Position numbers and translations under genes: made by a program
Notes under the pieces: generated by a model
Told to the model about the DNA's origin: nothing
Database searches by the model: none
What the model saw: only the letters and a program-made list of their open reading frames with translations
Shown here: positions 55,801-64,000 of the stretch, piece after piece
How positions within the stretch are numbered: the first letter of the stretch is position 1
How the letters are laid out: every line of letters begins with the position of its first letter
From: Rallus limicola
Lineage: Eukaryota; Chordata; Aves; Gruiformes; Rallidae
Reading direction: 5' to 3'
Length of the DNA stretch: 64,000 bases
Assembly (NCBI GenBank): GCA_022605955.1
Contig: JAKCOZ010000015.1
Coordinates: forward strand, 10,545,287 to 10,609,286

Positions 55801-57929
55801 GAGGTTGACAGGTTACAGGCAGTATTGCTTGGCTGGCAGTGACACTAATATGCCGACAGTCTCCTGTTGTAAAATGCAGCCACCCAGCATTTTAGGTATG
55901 AAAACCCCGTGGGCCAATGTGCCAATTGTTAGAGGTCAAGATGGCCAGTGGATTGACAGAAGTATTCTCCTGGTGCAGTCAGGTTCAGCTCTCTCTGGAT
56001 TCAGCACTATAATACTGGGCTCCATTCAGTAGCACGTTATTTGGAATGATTTTAGTTAATTGAGGGGAGTTTTGAGGAGAGCCACATGAGTGAATGGAAG
56101 CTGATCTACTTGCCTAAAGTTGAGGGACTTGATGAGAACCACAAGATGGGAAAGGGCAGTTTGGAAATGAGATTATATAGTCAAGATGTAACTGAGTTCA
56201 GGGTCTGGAAGCTGAAACAGGTCAAATTCAGCCTCATAAAGAAGTGGATGAGTGCTTAACCCCTGAGGCTGATTCTTTTCCATTATAGGCTGGGTTGGGT
56301 TTTTTTTGTAGGTCAGATCATTTTCTAACAGAAATGCTGCAGTTTAACCTGGAGTTAATATAAAGGCGTTGTATGTCCTTTGAGTCACACAGGACAGTGG
56401 TCCTTTCTGGCTTTACAAGGTATCAACCACAGATGGGCTGAAACCACAGGGTTGCAATCTGAGATCTGGGCCTTGTGCTCAGGCTGGTGAGGTTTGGGGT
56501 TTGAGTTAAATATAACACACAATGCATGTGTTACAATGTGCTTGTTCCTCTCATCTCGCCTCAGGGCACTAACTGTGGGAAAACCACTAACTGCTTGGCT
56601 TCTTTCTAGGCTCAGGCAGTAGCCCATGTCTCAGATGAGATGGCACACGAAACATTTCCTGCTTTCAAGCATTCCCTGTATGCTTGATGGGTAGCGCTGT
56701 AGCAGCACAGGGATCAGGGAGGAAGGACAGATTCCTCAGTGCATGTCTGTGTTTCTATATTGCTGATGCTATCTGAGAAAGCCCAATGATGTAAACATAC
56801 TCAGAGATGGAAAACATGCCCTTAGTCTCATTTGCCATCGTGCTGTGGGAGCGTTGTGAAGTGTTCTCGTCCTGTGTTATCAGTTTCTGTGGGAAGGGGG
56901 TTGTTTGTGAGAATAACCACGCATGCAGAGGGCCTGGGTGTGTGTCCTTGGAATGAGGCAGCTGGATCCCATCCCTGGCTCACACTGGCGTTTTCTGTTG
57001 TGTGGCTGCACTGGCACCATGAAATGTCAGGGCTCAAAATGGAAATGCCCGGCACTGTTTAGGACGGATTCCAGGAAATGCCTCTTACTACCCCTTCTCC
57101 ATGAAGTATCTAAAATAGGTCATTGTTATGCACGGAGAGAACCCTGTTCCCTAAGCTCCCTTGGTTTCCAAGTGAACAAGCTTTGGAGGTAAGTGAGCAA
57201 AAGAGGCTGATTCATTAGCAGCAAGGGAAATCTGTGCATTGGAGGGGTGCCCAGCTGCCCAAAGGGATTTAAGTAGTGACATGCTCCTCAAATCTTAACA
57301 GAACAAACTGAGTGATACACAGGCTTGAACTATATCACAATCACATGCTTGCTAGGCTCATTTCTTATCTCACGGGTTTCTCTGGAGAGTATCAGTTGCT
57401 CCAGTCCCTCATAGGGTTTTAAATTTGTAAGGGAAGGAGTCACAGTGAGGTATCTTCTAATGTGAGAAAGTTCTGTATTGGTTTTCTTTTCCAAATTAGG
57501 TCACCTTGTAAGGCAGTTCTGGATGGAGTTTGTCCCTGCAGTTATAGAGGCTGTAAATAACATATGTGTTACAACATGTTTGATGGGATTTCATTGCACC
57601 ATCACTAGTCTATCTGAATATCATATCCCAAATTAATAACAAATTAATTTTATCTGCTGAAAGACCCCAACTGTCACCTCCTGTCCGGAATGAGATCACT
57701 TTGGGCAGTCACTCGCTTACAGGAGGAACGTGGCCAACACATTCTTCTGGCTTCATTGCCAAAGGCAGGCTCGCGCACAGAGATGAGTGCTCCCTCTTGT
57801 CAAATCATCTGGAGCACAGGGAGGAGAATTCAGTCTTTTTGGAGCATCTTCCGCCTCTTTGTTGGTGTATCAAGCAGGGGTGCCAATTAGTGCCAGGGAT
57901 GAGATGGGCATTAGTCCACAAGATGAGAA
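52867..57929. other. No recognisable gene
   Basis: Open frames (the longest, 53570-53983, is 137 codons) match no family I know. A 12-bp tandem duplication lies at 53338-53361. A consensus donor GAG/GTAAGTGAG lies at 57188/57189 with no convincing acceptor to its left. Confidence 0.6.
53338..53361. repeat. 12-bp tandem duplication
   Basis: Two exact adjacent copies of TCTTTGGATAGA, most likely from slippage. Confidence 0.9.
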
Positions 57930-58160
57930 ACAGAAACCCGCGAGCTGCTGTCGCACAGGGCGCCGAGCAGCTGTCGGATTATAAAGATCTCTGGCCCCTC
58001 CTGACCTGGGCCAGATTTGAACCATTGACCTAGAAGTGAAAAGCTTGAAATCCCTGCACGCGCCGCGGGATAGCTGTGCTTGGAGGGCTGCGTGCCCCCA
58101 TTCCGCGGTCCGTTGCTGCCATCTAACGGCACACGGCGAGTGGACTCGGTAACACGTCCC
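57930..58160. promoter_or_regulatory. CpG-rich patch upstream of the main promoter
   Basis: Roughly 20 CpG dinucleotides fall in about 230 bases, a density typical of a CpG island, in otherwise CpG-poor sequence about 2.5 kb upstream of the main island. It contains a 7-bp inverted repeat (AGCTGCT at 57943-57949, AGCAGCT at 57966-57972) and, on the minus strand, a Pol III B-box-like GGTTCAAATCT at 58013-58023. It may be an alternative promoter, an enhancer or an old SINE relict; these cannot be separated by eye. Confidence 0.35.
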
Positions 58161-58173
58161 TGGGAGCCGGGGC

Positions 58174-58198
58174 GGGGGGGGGGGGGGGGGGGGGGGGG
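58174..58198. repeat. 25-base poly-G run
   Basis: An uninterrupted run of 25 G follows GGGGC. It is quadruplex-capable, and its true length is doubtful because such runs are poorly sequenced. Confidence 0.9.
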
Positions 58199-59142
58199 AG
58201 CCTGTGCGCAGAGCTGTCCTCAGCTCCTAAAAGTGTCGGGGAAGCATGGTGATTTAGGCTGGATTTAGCCCTCTACGGAGTAGTTTGACAAATGCCTGTT
58301 ATGCTTCAAGTCAAGTAAGACGTGCCTCCCTACGAACCACCAGATCTTTGTGCTGCTTTGCTCTCCTGTGCTGGGGTATTTCAGGTACGAGACCGGAGTG
58401 AAAGTCAGTGATTGACACCTGGCATAACAATTGTCCCAAGGACCATGGTAATGGAGTGGTGGGTGCCTGAGGCAAGAGGAGGTGATGAGAGAAAGGAGGT
58501 AAGAGATGGCACTTTTATTTCTCTGAGTAACACTGGTGCACACAAAGCATCTGTACTGTCAAGAACTTTGGTATAGAAAGGATGTGGGTGCTAGAACAAA
58601 ATGAACTACCTGGAAATTATTGTGTCTGAAGGCTAACAGAAAATAAAACTCACTTTACTTCAAATCATACATAAAGGAAAAAAGTAAAGAAAAGGATATG
58701 TCTCTTCCTCCCCCTTGCTCAACTCCAGGAAGTTCCTGCTGTATTTTCTGTCTCTAAAACCACAGGTTTATAAGTCAATAAGTATTTATCATATGCCAGT
58801 GCTGCACTGCCTGTTTCTGTCTACACACAGTCCTCCAAATAATACTTCTAAGCCACACTAGCTAACGCTGTCTCATGGAGGAGAAAGGTTAGAGGTTGCA
58901 TTTTTTCTTTATGCATCCCTGCACTGCAGTCATTGGGTGTTTGGAAGTGTGTCCCACAATGGGACTGCAGCCCAATAAGCCATGGAGCAGTTGCCAGTGG
59001 TGACATGGGAGCTTGCATGGCCCAGCAGTCAAACTAAGTCTGTCACTGGGGCTAACTGAAGTAATAAATGAAGCTTTGTATTTGAGAAGTATCTCCAGTA
59101 GTCCCTAGTTGCTGAAGAATTGCCATTTTATAACAGGAAACT

Positions 59143-59172
59143 GGAGGGGGTGGTGGGGGGTGGTGGGCGGGG
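59143..59172 (+). repeat. G-rich, quadruplex-capable tract
   Basis: GGGGG, GGGGGG, GGG and GGGG runs are separated by short TGGT or C spacers. It satisfies the usual four-run quadruplex pattern on the plus strand. Confidence 0.8.
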
Positions 59173-60593
59173 AAGAGGAGAGAGAAGTCATATCTTCAGA
59201 TAGAATACTGGAAAAAGCTGTAAAATTCTCCTCTGCTTGGCTGGCAGAATAATTGTTGGAAAGAAAGTCCAGGAGCAAAGCAACATGGAGGAGAGGAAGG
59301 GAATAACAATCCTAGTCTTATTTTACTACTGGAGGAAACAGTCTTTAAAAGCACTGTGGAGAGAAACAGGAATGAGTGCAATGAGTCCACAAATGCCCTT
59401 GTAACTGTGGGCACTACCTGCACACTTGTGGGAGAGCAGAGAAAAGCAGCACATGTGAATTCTGGCTCACTGGGTCAGGATAAAACATTTTAGCATGAAG
59501 TTGCTTCGTGACAACAGGCACTTCTCAGACTGCAGCGAGCAGCTGAACTACCCTATCTAAAGAGTCACAGGAGCTCTGTTTGCAATCAAGGTCCAGCCGC
59601 CCTTCCCTTACGTCAAAGCCAGGATCTATCTAAACACTGCTGCTGTACTTCTGAGAAAGCTCAGCTTTGTGCTGCTGCTGAAAGCCTTCTCAAATACGTA
59701 TCCACTGGTCATACACCAGGGACTTCAAACTGGTACACAAGGACATGGTACACAAGCCAAATGGTTCTGTCTCCTGCAAGCAGGGTGAGATCTGGCAGGG
59801 TGCTGGGAGCTCCTGTTGTAAGTATAATGGTTGGACCCAGGTGGGAGATTCCTTGAAGAACGGTGACATTCCTGAGCTAGAACCATTACCAAAATGCCCT
59901 TGTCAATCAAATTCCCCAGGAGACTTTCCGCTTACTCTGTAGATATTTTTCTTTGAAGCTCAGTGGTAAAGTGATAGCAGAATACATTTAACAGGTCTAA
60001 AAATGTCTTGGCAAGTTTGCTGGGTTTTTTTAATCCACATCCCCTCTTATTTCTCACAGGAAAAACTGTCTTCTGACCACTCTGAGAAGCATCAGTTGCG
60101 AAGCGAAGACATAAAATTACACTAAGTGAGCTGAAATTTAAGCCTTGCCGTTCCAGCAGTGACATTCACCAGTTTAAACACCCAGCAGCTGCAGGGTTCC
60201 ATTACTGTCACTTAAAAAAACCCTTCGACTCCCTTTGGTGTGCCCTGCTTTGAGGCAGAGCTCACAGGCCCAGAGGCACCATTTTATCAATCAGAGCCCC
60301 TTAGCGTAGCATGACATCTGAGAGGCTTCAGCAGGATTTAGGATTGCTGTGGTACTGAGGTATGATTTAATATCCTCAATTGTTCTGGACGTTTTGAGCT
60401 GCATGATTTAAGAGACTTGCATGAGTACAGTTTCTTCAGTGCTTAACGAGATTTATGTGCTTAAATGTGATGGGTGCTGTAAGCCCGTTTCTGACGTGCT
60501 GATTCAATATGGGAGGGGGGAGAATCAAATCAAGAGGAGTTTTGCTGTGACTGTGGAGTAGGGCAGGGCAGGCTTTCGCACAGGAAGCTTGCA

Positions 60594-60607
60594 GCAAGAG
60601 CTCTTGC
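60594..60607. repeat. Perfect 14-bp palindrome
   Basis: GCAAGAGCTCTTGC is fully self-complementary and lies about 55 bases upstream of the CpG-island edge. It is of marginal significance statistically. Confidence 0.8.
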
Positions 60608-60660
60608 GAATGCCATAGAAAGAAGGAAAGCCCAAAACACCCATAGAGTCTCCCCTCAGC

Positions 60661-61200
60661 AATTAATTGCCGCCCCCTTTCCGGGGACATCTGCCGCGGG
60701 CTCCCGGCGCGACAACGGCCCGGGGGCTCGGGCACGTCCCGGCCACTCCGGGCACCGCGGACGCTCCTTTCCAGGCAGCTGTTTGCCAGGCAGGAGCCGT
60801 CCTTGCCGGGAGTCGTCCGCGCAAGCCCTGACCCTCTTTCCCCCGACCCGAGCCCTCCCCTCTGACAGCTGGGGTACAGGAAGGGGTATATGCTGGTGAT
60901 GATAATAAATAATAATCATGACAGCGTAGCGAGGACTGCAGCAGCCGCCGGCGTGAAGACAGCGGCCCGAGCGTGCGTCCCGTTGCAAGCACGGCGCCGG
61001 GGCCGGCCCGTCGGCTGCCACTCACGGCGCCGCGCCGCCTCCGCCGCCGGGGGCCGGGCTCGAACCCGCGGCCGCGGCGCAGGGCGGGCTCCGAGCCGCG
61101 CCCCAGATGTGGCGGGCACCTCCCGTCTTTGCTCCGTCCCGGCTGCGCCCCCGGCCCTGCGGGCAGAGCCCTGCGCAGGGCAGGGCAAGGAGCCGGTAAG
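60661..61200 (+). promoter_or_regulatory. CpG-island promoter of the SLC41A3-like gene
   Basis: Base composition changes sharply at about 60661, from ordinary AT-leaning sequence to GC-rich sequence dense in CpG, densest at about 60950-61185. This is the only full-sized CpG island in the window, and it lies about 1.1-1.6 kb upstream of the transporter's start codon on the same strand, as expected for a broadly expressed vertebrate gene. The island is interrupted by an AT-rich block at about 60898-60922 (ATAATAAATAATAATCATG). No convincing TATA box is placed; a GTATATG string at about 60886 is the only candidate. Divergent transcription from the island is possible but not shown. Confidence 0.8.
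60940..61195 (+). other. SLC41A3: Probable non-coding first exon (5' UTR), start uncertain
   Basis: A good 5' splice site, CCG/GTAAGC, lies at 61195/61196 at the downstream edge of the CpG island, ahead of the coding exon whose acceptor is at 62261. Splicing 61195 to 62262 gives a short 5' UTR exon joined to the ATG-bearing exon, a common vertebrate layout. The transcription start cannot be read from sequence, so the left boundary is only a guess inside the island. An alternative acceptor, TTTGCTGCCCAG, ends at 61342 and could mark another UTR exon. Confidence 0.5.
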
Positions 61201-61204
61201 CGCT

Positions 61205-61244
61205 GGGGAGGGGGAGGGGGAGGGAGAGGGAGGGGGGACGGGGG
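61205..61244 (+). repeat. G-rich (GGGGGA)n-like tract, quadruplex-capable
   Basis: More than four runs of three or more guanines, separated by single or few bases, begin nine bases after the proposed intron 1 donor. Such tracts next to a donor and a CpG-island promoter can fold as G-quadruplexes on the non-template strand and in nascent RNA. The function here is inferred. Confidence 0.75.
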
Positions 61245-61312
61245 ATGGCTTTCCTTATGCAGAGGGGGACTTTGTTTTGTCCATCCCTCCTCCCTCTCCG
61301 CCCCCCGCATCC

Positions 61313-61319
61313 TGACTCA
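61313..61319 (+). promoter_or_regulatory. AP-1/TRE-type heptamer TGACTCA
   Basis: An exact TGACTCA occurs about 120 bases downstream of the proposed first exon, at the edge of the CpG island. An exact 7-mer is expected several times by chance in 64 kb, so only its promoter-proximal position gives it weight. Confidence 0.3.
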
Positions 61320-62013
61320 TAGCTGTTTCCTTTGCTGCCCAGATGCTGGACAAGAGTAGGATTGATCCTGCTAGTGGTAGTACAGGGCTTTAGGGTGTTA
61401 CGAGCTCGACCCAAAACTGAGAATATCAGAGAACATCTGCCAGTGGTTAACCCGGATGAGTGCTGGCAGGAGGCGATGGGGAAAGATTTGGGGCGCTGCC
61501 TGGGCCAGCTGTGGGGCAGGCAGGATGATGACAGTTATATCAAGACATGAGATGAAATGGCAAGAAAAGGGTGATTTGGAACAATTTTGGATGTTTGTTT
61601 TTTCTTAGAGGATGCTCTGGGGTCACGGCAGTGTCTCTGTAGATAGATGAGTCACGTTGCCTGTGTGTCAACTAAGGCGTAAAGGGAGGAAAAAGAGTCC
61701 AGATTAGAAAGGAGATCAGTCATCCTGTTATTGAGGAGTGGTGGACAGCTAGCTGTACTATGATGGGCTGCAGGATGCTAGGATGTGAACTCCTGTTTTA
61801 TGGCTAGGGGTCAGATCCTCCTCGGGGCTGGATTCTGCTGGGCTGCTCAGTTTTCTTGACCCTCAGTGAGCCTAGACTTCAGGATGTGTGCAGCAGCCTC
61901 TGCATCCTTCTAGCTGCTCTTGGGGGGGTGGGAGCCAAGATGCACAGCCAATGTTCCAGCATGAACATAGGCCTGGGAAGAGAGTTGCAGTTACAAAAAG
62001 GGAGATTGATTTT

Positions 62014-62071
62014 ATAGAATCATATAATCATTTAGGTTGGAAAATACCTTAAAGATCATCAATTACAACTG
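62014..62071 (-). mobile_element. CR1 LINE 3'-end relict (inverted, in intron 1)
   Basis: On the minus strand this reads as the 3' tail of an avian CR1. On the plus strand it starts ATAGAATCATATAATCATTT and continues with the mirrored GGTTGGAAAA, ACCTT and GATCATC blocks that precede the CR1 terminus. Only the last 60 or so bases survive, as is usual for 5'-truncated CR1 copies. No open frame remains. Confidence 0.85.
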
Positions 62072-62261
62072 TTTCATGCTATACAAAGTTGAAGGTAAAC
62101 CAAGTACTACTATTTGGGTGAGCAGAGCATCTAGGGTTTTCAGAGTAAGTGGTATCTTGCCTTCAGGTTAGTGGAACAGAAAAAACACCAAAGAGTTTCC
62201 TGTTCCTGACCCATCTGATATCTCCCTTTGTTATCTCATTGTTTCTGACATTGTTTTTCAG

Positions 62262-62577
62262 AAAAGTTCTGTGATTCAAGAAAGCCACGATGAAAGGTGA
62301 GGAAGTCCGGCAGAGGAAAAAAGAGGGCAGGACTAGGAATGGAGAGCGATCCAGGCACAAGGCAAAGGGCAAGGGTAAACACAGAGAGAGCCGACTTGGC
62401 AGCCATGAGGCAGAGGATGTCTCTTTGCCTGCACAGAAGCTGTTTGCTGAGGAGAAAGCAGCCATGGCACAGTCACAGGAAGAGTCAGCCATCGCAATTT
62501 GCCTGCAAGTGCTCCTGCCATACCTCCTAGCTGGGCTTGGCATGGTCTTGGCAGGCATGGTTTTGGATTACGTTCAG
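62262..62577 (+). other. SLC41A3: Exon 2 of the SLC41A3-like gene with its splice sites
   Basis: The 3' splice site is a pyrimidine-rich run ending TTGTTTTTCAG, with the AG at 62260-62261. The exon starts with 28 untranslated bases, followed by the coding part. The 5' splice site is CAG/GTAAGG at 62577/62578. Both sites are close to consensus. The in-frame stop at 62272-62274 means that any upstream exon joined here must be 5' UTR if this ATG frame is used. Confidence 0.85.
62290..62577 (+). CDS. SLC41A3: SLC41A3-like Mg2+ transporter, first coding exon (partial, codons 1-96)
   Basis: This is the first coding exon of a solute carrier 41 protein, a eukaryotic relative of bacterial MgtE that moves Mg2+ across membranes. 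The 96 encoded residues have three parts: an MxGxExRQR start shared, as I recall it, with mammalian SLC41A3; a strongly basic stretch (14 Lys/Arg between residues 7 and 35); and a hydrophobic helix at about residues 67-95. The helix carries the family pattern LQV-x2-P-x3-AGLG-x3-AGM-x-LDYVQ, including the conserved proline and the Leu-Asp at its end. The ATG has A at -3, and an in-frame TGA lies upstream at 62272-62274 in the same exon, so the start is well fixed. The exon ends in phase 0 at CAG/GTAAGG, where the family continues with a His-Trp motif; that continuation is not in the window. AGLG and LDYVQ favour A3 over A1 and A2, whose helices read AGFG and LDIVQ. Family assignment is strong; the paralogue is likely. 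Confidence 0.9.
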
Positions 62578-64000
62578 GTAAGGGAAAGGAACTGATCTGT
62601 GTACCTGGAACGGGATAAATGGGGGACCTTGCTTTCCCTGAGGCAGGCAATTTGGTCTGAGGGGGGCAAAGTAAAAGAGGATTTGCAGCAGTTCAAATGT
62701 TAACGTGTCCGTTAAAGCCAGCCCTTGTGTACTTTTGAATAGCTCTTAGGAGACAGCCTGTGGTGTTTCTCAGGCCCTTTTTCTCCTCTGGAGATAAAAG
62801 ACAGTATCATACTGAAGACCTCACAAGGGATCTGAGGCATCTATGTAGGAAGGTACAGTCCTGTGCAAAGATCTCACCTTGGTCCTGGAAAGATGGTGAG
62901 TGAGTTGCAGCCCCAAGGGCTGTGGTGGCACAGTGCAGTAGGCATGGCTGTTTCCAAAGCTACCTCCAGGTGTGAAAGTCCTGCATCCCTTGCTTCATTA
63001 TGCAAGGAGACAGCCAGGCCAGGCCTCTTAATACTGCATGCAACCAGCCCAGCCTGTGCTCCACATCCTTTTCTAAGGCCTTGTAGAAGATAACTTAAAT
63101 CCCTGAGTCTTCTTCGAGTTTGATCTCCAATACTGTGACAGTCAGAACCAGACCTTTCCTCCTATGATACAGCAATACAGAACTTTAAAGTAGCAGTGAG
63201 CACCTAATTTCAGGCAGTTTAAAGCTGCATTTAAGTTCCAGATTGTGAATTGCTATGCCTTTTCACTCTAGGTGATGCTCACTGCTGTGTGCCTTTTTAT
63301 TAACTCTTATTATTTGACTTAGCTGTCTGCCGGGTCAGACTGCCCTGACCTGTGTGATACAGTGACACTGAAACTACTCTGCTTGCACCAACAACTTTCA
63401 CAAATCTGGAGCTGTGTTCTTTTGCTGCTAGTCCAGGGCTGATCTCCCTAAGCTAGAAGAGCTATAACAGCTTAAGAGTGACACAGTGTCCTTAGCTGAC
63501 CTTAGCATGTACTCAAAACCCTGCAGAATCTCTAGTCAGATCAGAAAACAGCAAGGCAAATCCAGAACCCAGTGGCAAGCTGCTTTTATCTCCAAAGATG
63601 TAATTCTGAGAGCCTTGAGCAGCCACTTTCATTTTATTTTTCAGACTGTTCAGACCTGCTCACTCCTATGGATCTCTGACATTAAATGCATGTTACCTTC
63701 TATTGTGAGATGCTAAAGCATGGAATAGGTTGTGGATGGGGATATGATGTCGGAGGAGCACTTTTCTTTCAGTGTTCTGCCTTTAGAGTTGGTTTTTTTT
63801 CTAGGAAAGACTGGGCCACTAATGTAAATAGAATGTGAAGCAAACCTCATATGCCTCTGAAACCGCAAAGGTTTGGTTTCTGCTTTATGCAAATAAAGAG
63901 CTCACAAAGAGCTTTCATGTTAGTACTTGGAGCCTGGGAAAGCAACGCATGTAACAGCTCGTAGGACAAGCAGGCCTTTGGCAATTAGCACAACGACTTT
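62578..64000 (+). other. Intron 2 of the SLC41A3-like gene (continues past the window)
   Basis: This follows the CAG/GTAAGG donor. No continuation of the SLC41 core (the His-Trp motif after the first helix, then the long second segment) was found in any plus-strand frame before the window ends, so the next exon lies to the right. I see no repeat or RNA gene here. Confidence 0.65.

Larger units (their letters stand above)
58199..60660. other. No recognisable gene; sequence upstream of the CpG island
   Basis: No exon was recognised. It contains a G-rich tract at 59143-59172 and a 14-bp palindrome (60594-60607) just before the island. Open frames are all under 100 codons and unrecognised. Confidence 0.55.
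61196..62261 (+). other. Intron 1 of the SLC41A3-like gene
   Basis: This stretch lies between the proposed donor at 61196 and the acceptor at 62261. It holds a purine-rich G-tract (61205-61244), an AP-1-type TGACTCA heptamer (61313-61319) and an inverted CR1 relict (about 62014-62071). No coding potential was recognised. The open frame at 61332-61550 starts with TTG and resembles nothing I know. Confidence 0.55.

Noticed and set aside
57180..57197. Consensus donor GAG/GTAAGTGAG
   Set aside because: The nearest plausible acceptor would leave a 16-base exon. Without a partner site this is probably chance.
60663..61310. 215-codon minus-strand open frame, plus long frames on both strands in the CpG island
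   Set aside because: GC-rich sequence lacks stop codons. The proline/arginine/alanine-rich translations in several frames at once are typical island artefacts.
61332..61550. 72-codon frame in intron 1 as an alternative N-terminus
   Set aside because: It begins with TTG, not ATG, shows no SLC41 similarity and ends before the next acceptor.
62163..62558. 131-codon minus-strand frame opposite the coding exon
   Set aside because: It is antisense to the well-supported SLC41 exon and resembles no protein family.
1..64000. CRISPR array, bacterial operons, prophage or a complete endogenous retrovirus
   Set aside because: No regularly spaced repeats, no dense coding, no paired long terminal repeats or gag/pol motifs were seen. 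The sequence is vertebrate in character.

Overview
This window looks like bird chromosomal DNA. It carries at least three short 3'-terminal relicts of CR1 LINEs (about 9846-9922, 20304-20369 and, inverted, 62014-62071) ending in the ATTCTATG-type motif typical of avian CR1. Recognisable interspersed repeats are sparse, and there is no operon-like or dense coding. Species cannot be fixed from the sequence.

Only one protein gene can be supported. At the right end lies the 5' end of a plus-strand SLC41-family magnesium transporter, best matched to SLC41A3: a CpG-island promoter (about 60661-61200), a probable non-coding first exon with a donor at 61196, a short intron (about 61196-62261) containing an inverted CR1 relict and a G-rich tract, and the first coding exon (62262-62577; ATG at 62290). 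That exon encodes a strongly basic N-terminus and the first membrane helix of the MgtE-like core. The rest of the gene lies beyond 64000; 62578-64000 reads as intron 2.

Positions 1 to about 60660 hold no exon I can recognise. Open frames there are short (nearly all under 140 codons, longest about 169), resemble no family I know and look like chance. The region contains CR1 relicts, homopolymer and dinucleotide tracts, small tandem duplications, several perfect inverted repeats (14438-14470, 35176-35195, 42066-42081), a CpG-rich patch at about 57930-58160 beside a 25-base G run, and a few intervals flanked by good splice signals (17457-17619, 30030-30090, 52724-52866) that could be exons of an unannotated lncRNA or distal 5' exons of the transporter. 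None of these is proven.

I found no new multi-gene system. The most checkable novelties are the possible plus-strand cryptic exons, the perfect palindromes and hairpin, the CpG-rich patch 3 kb upstream of the main promoter, and the polybasic N-terminus of the transporter.
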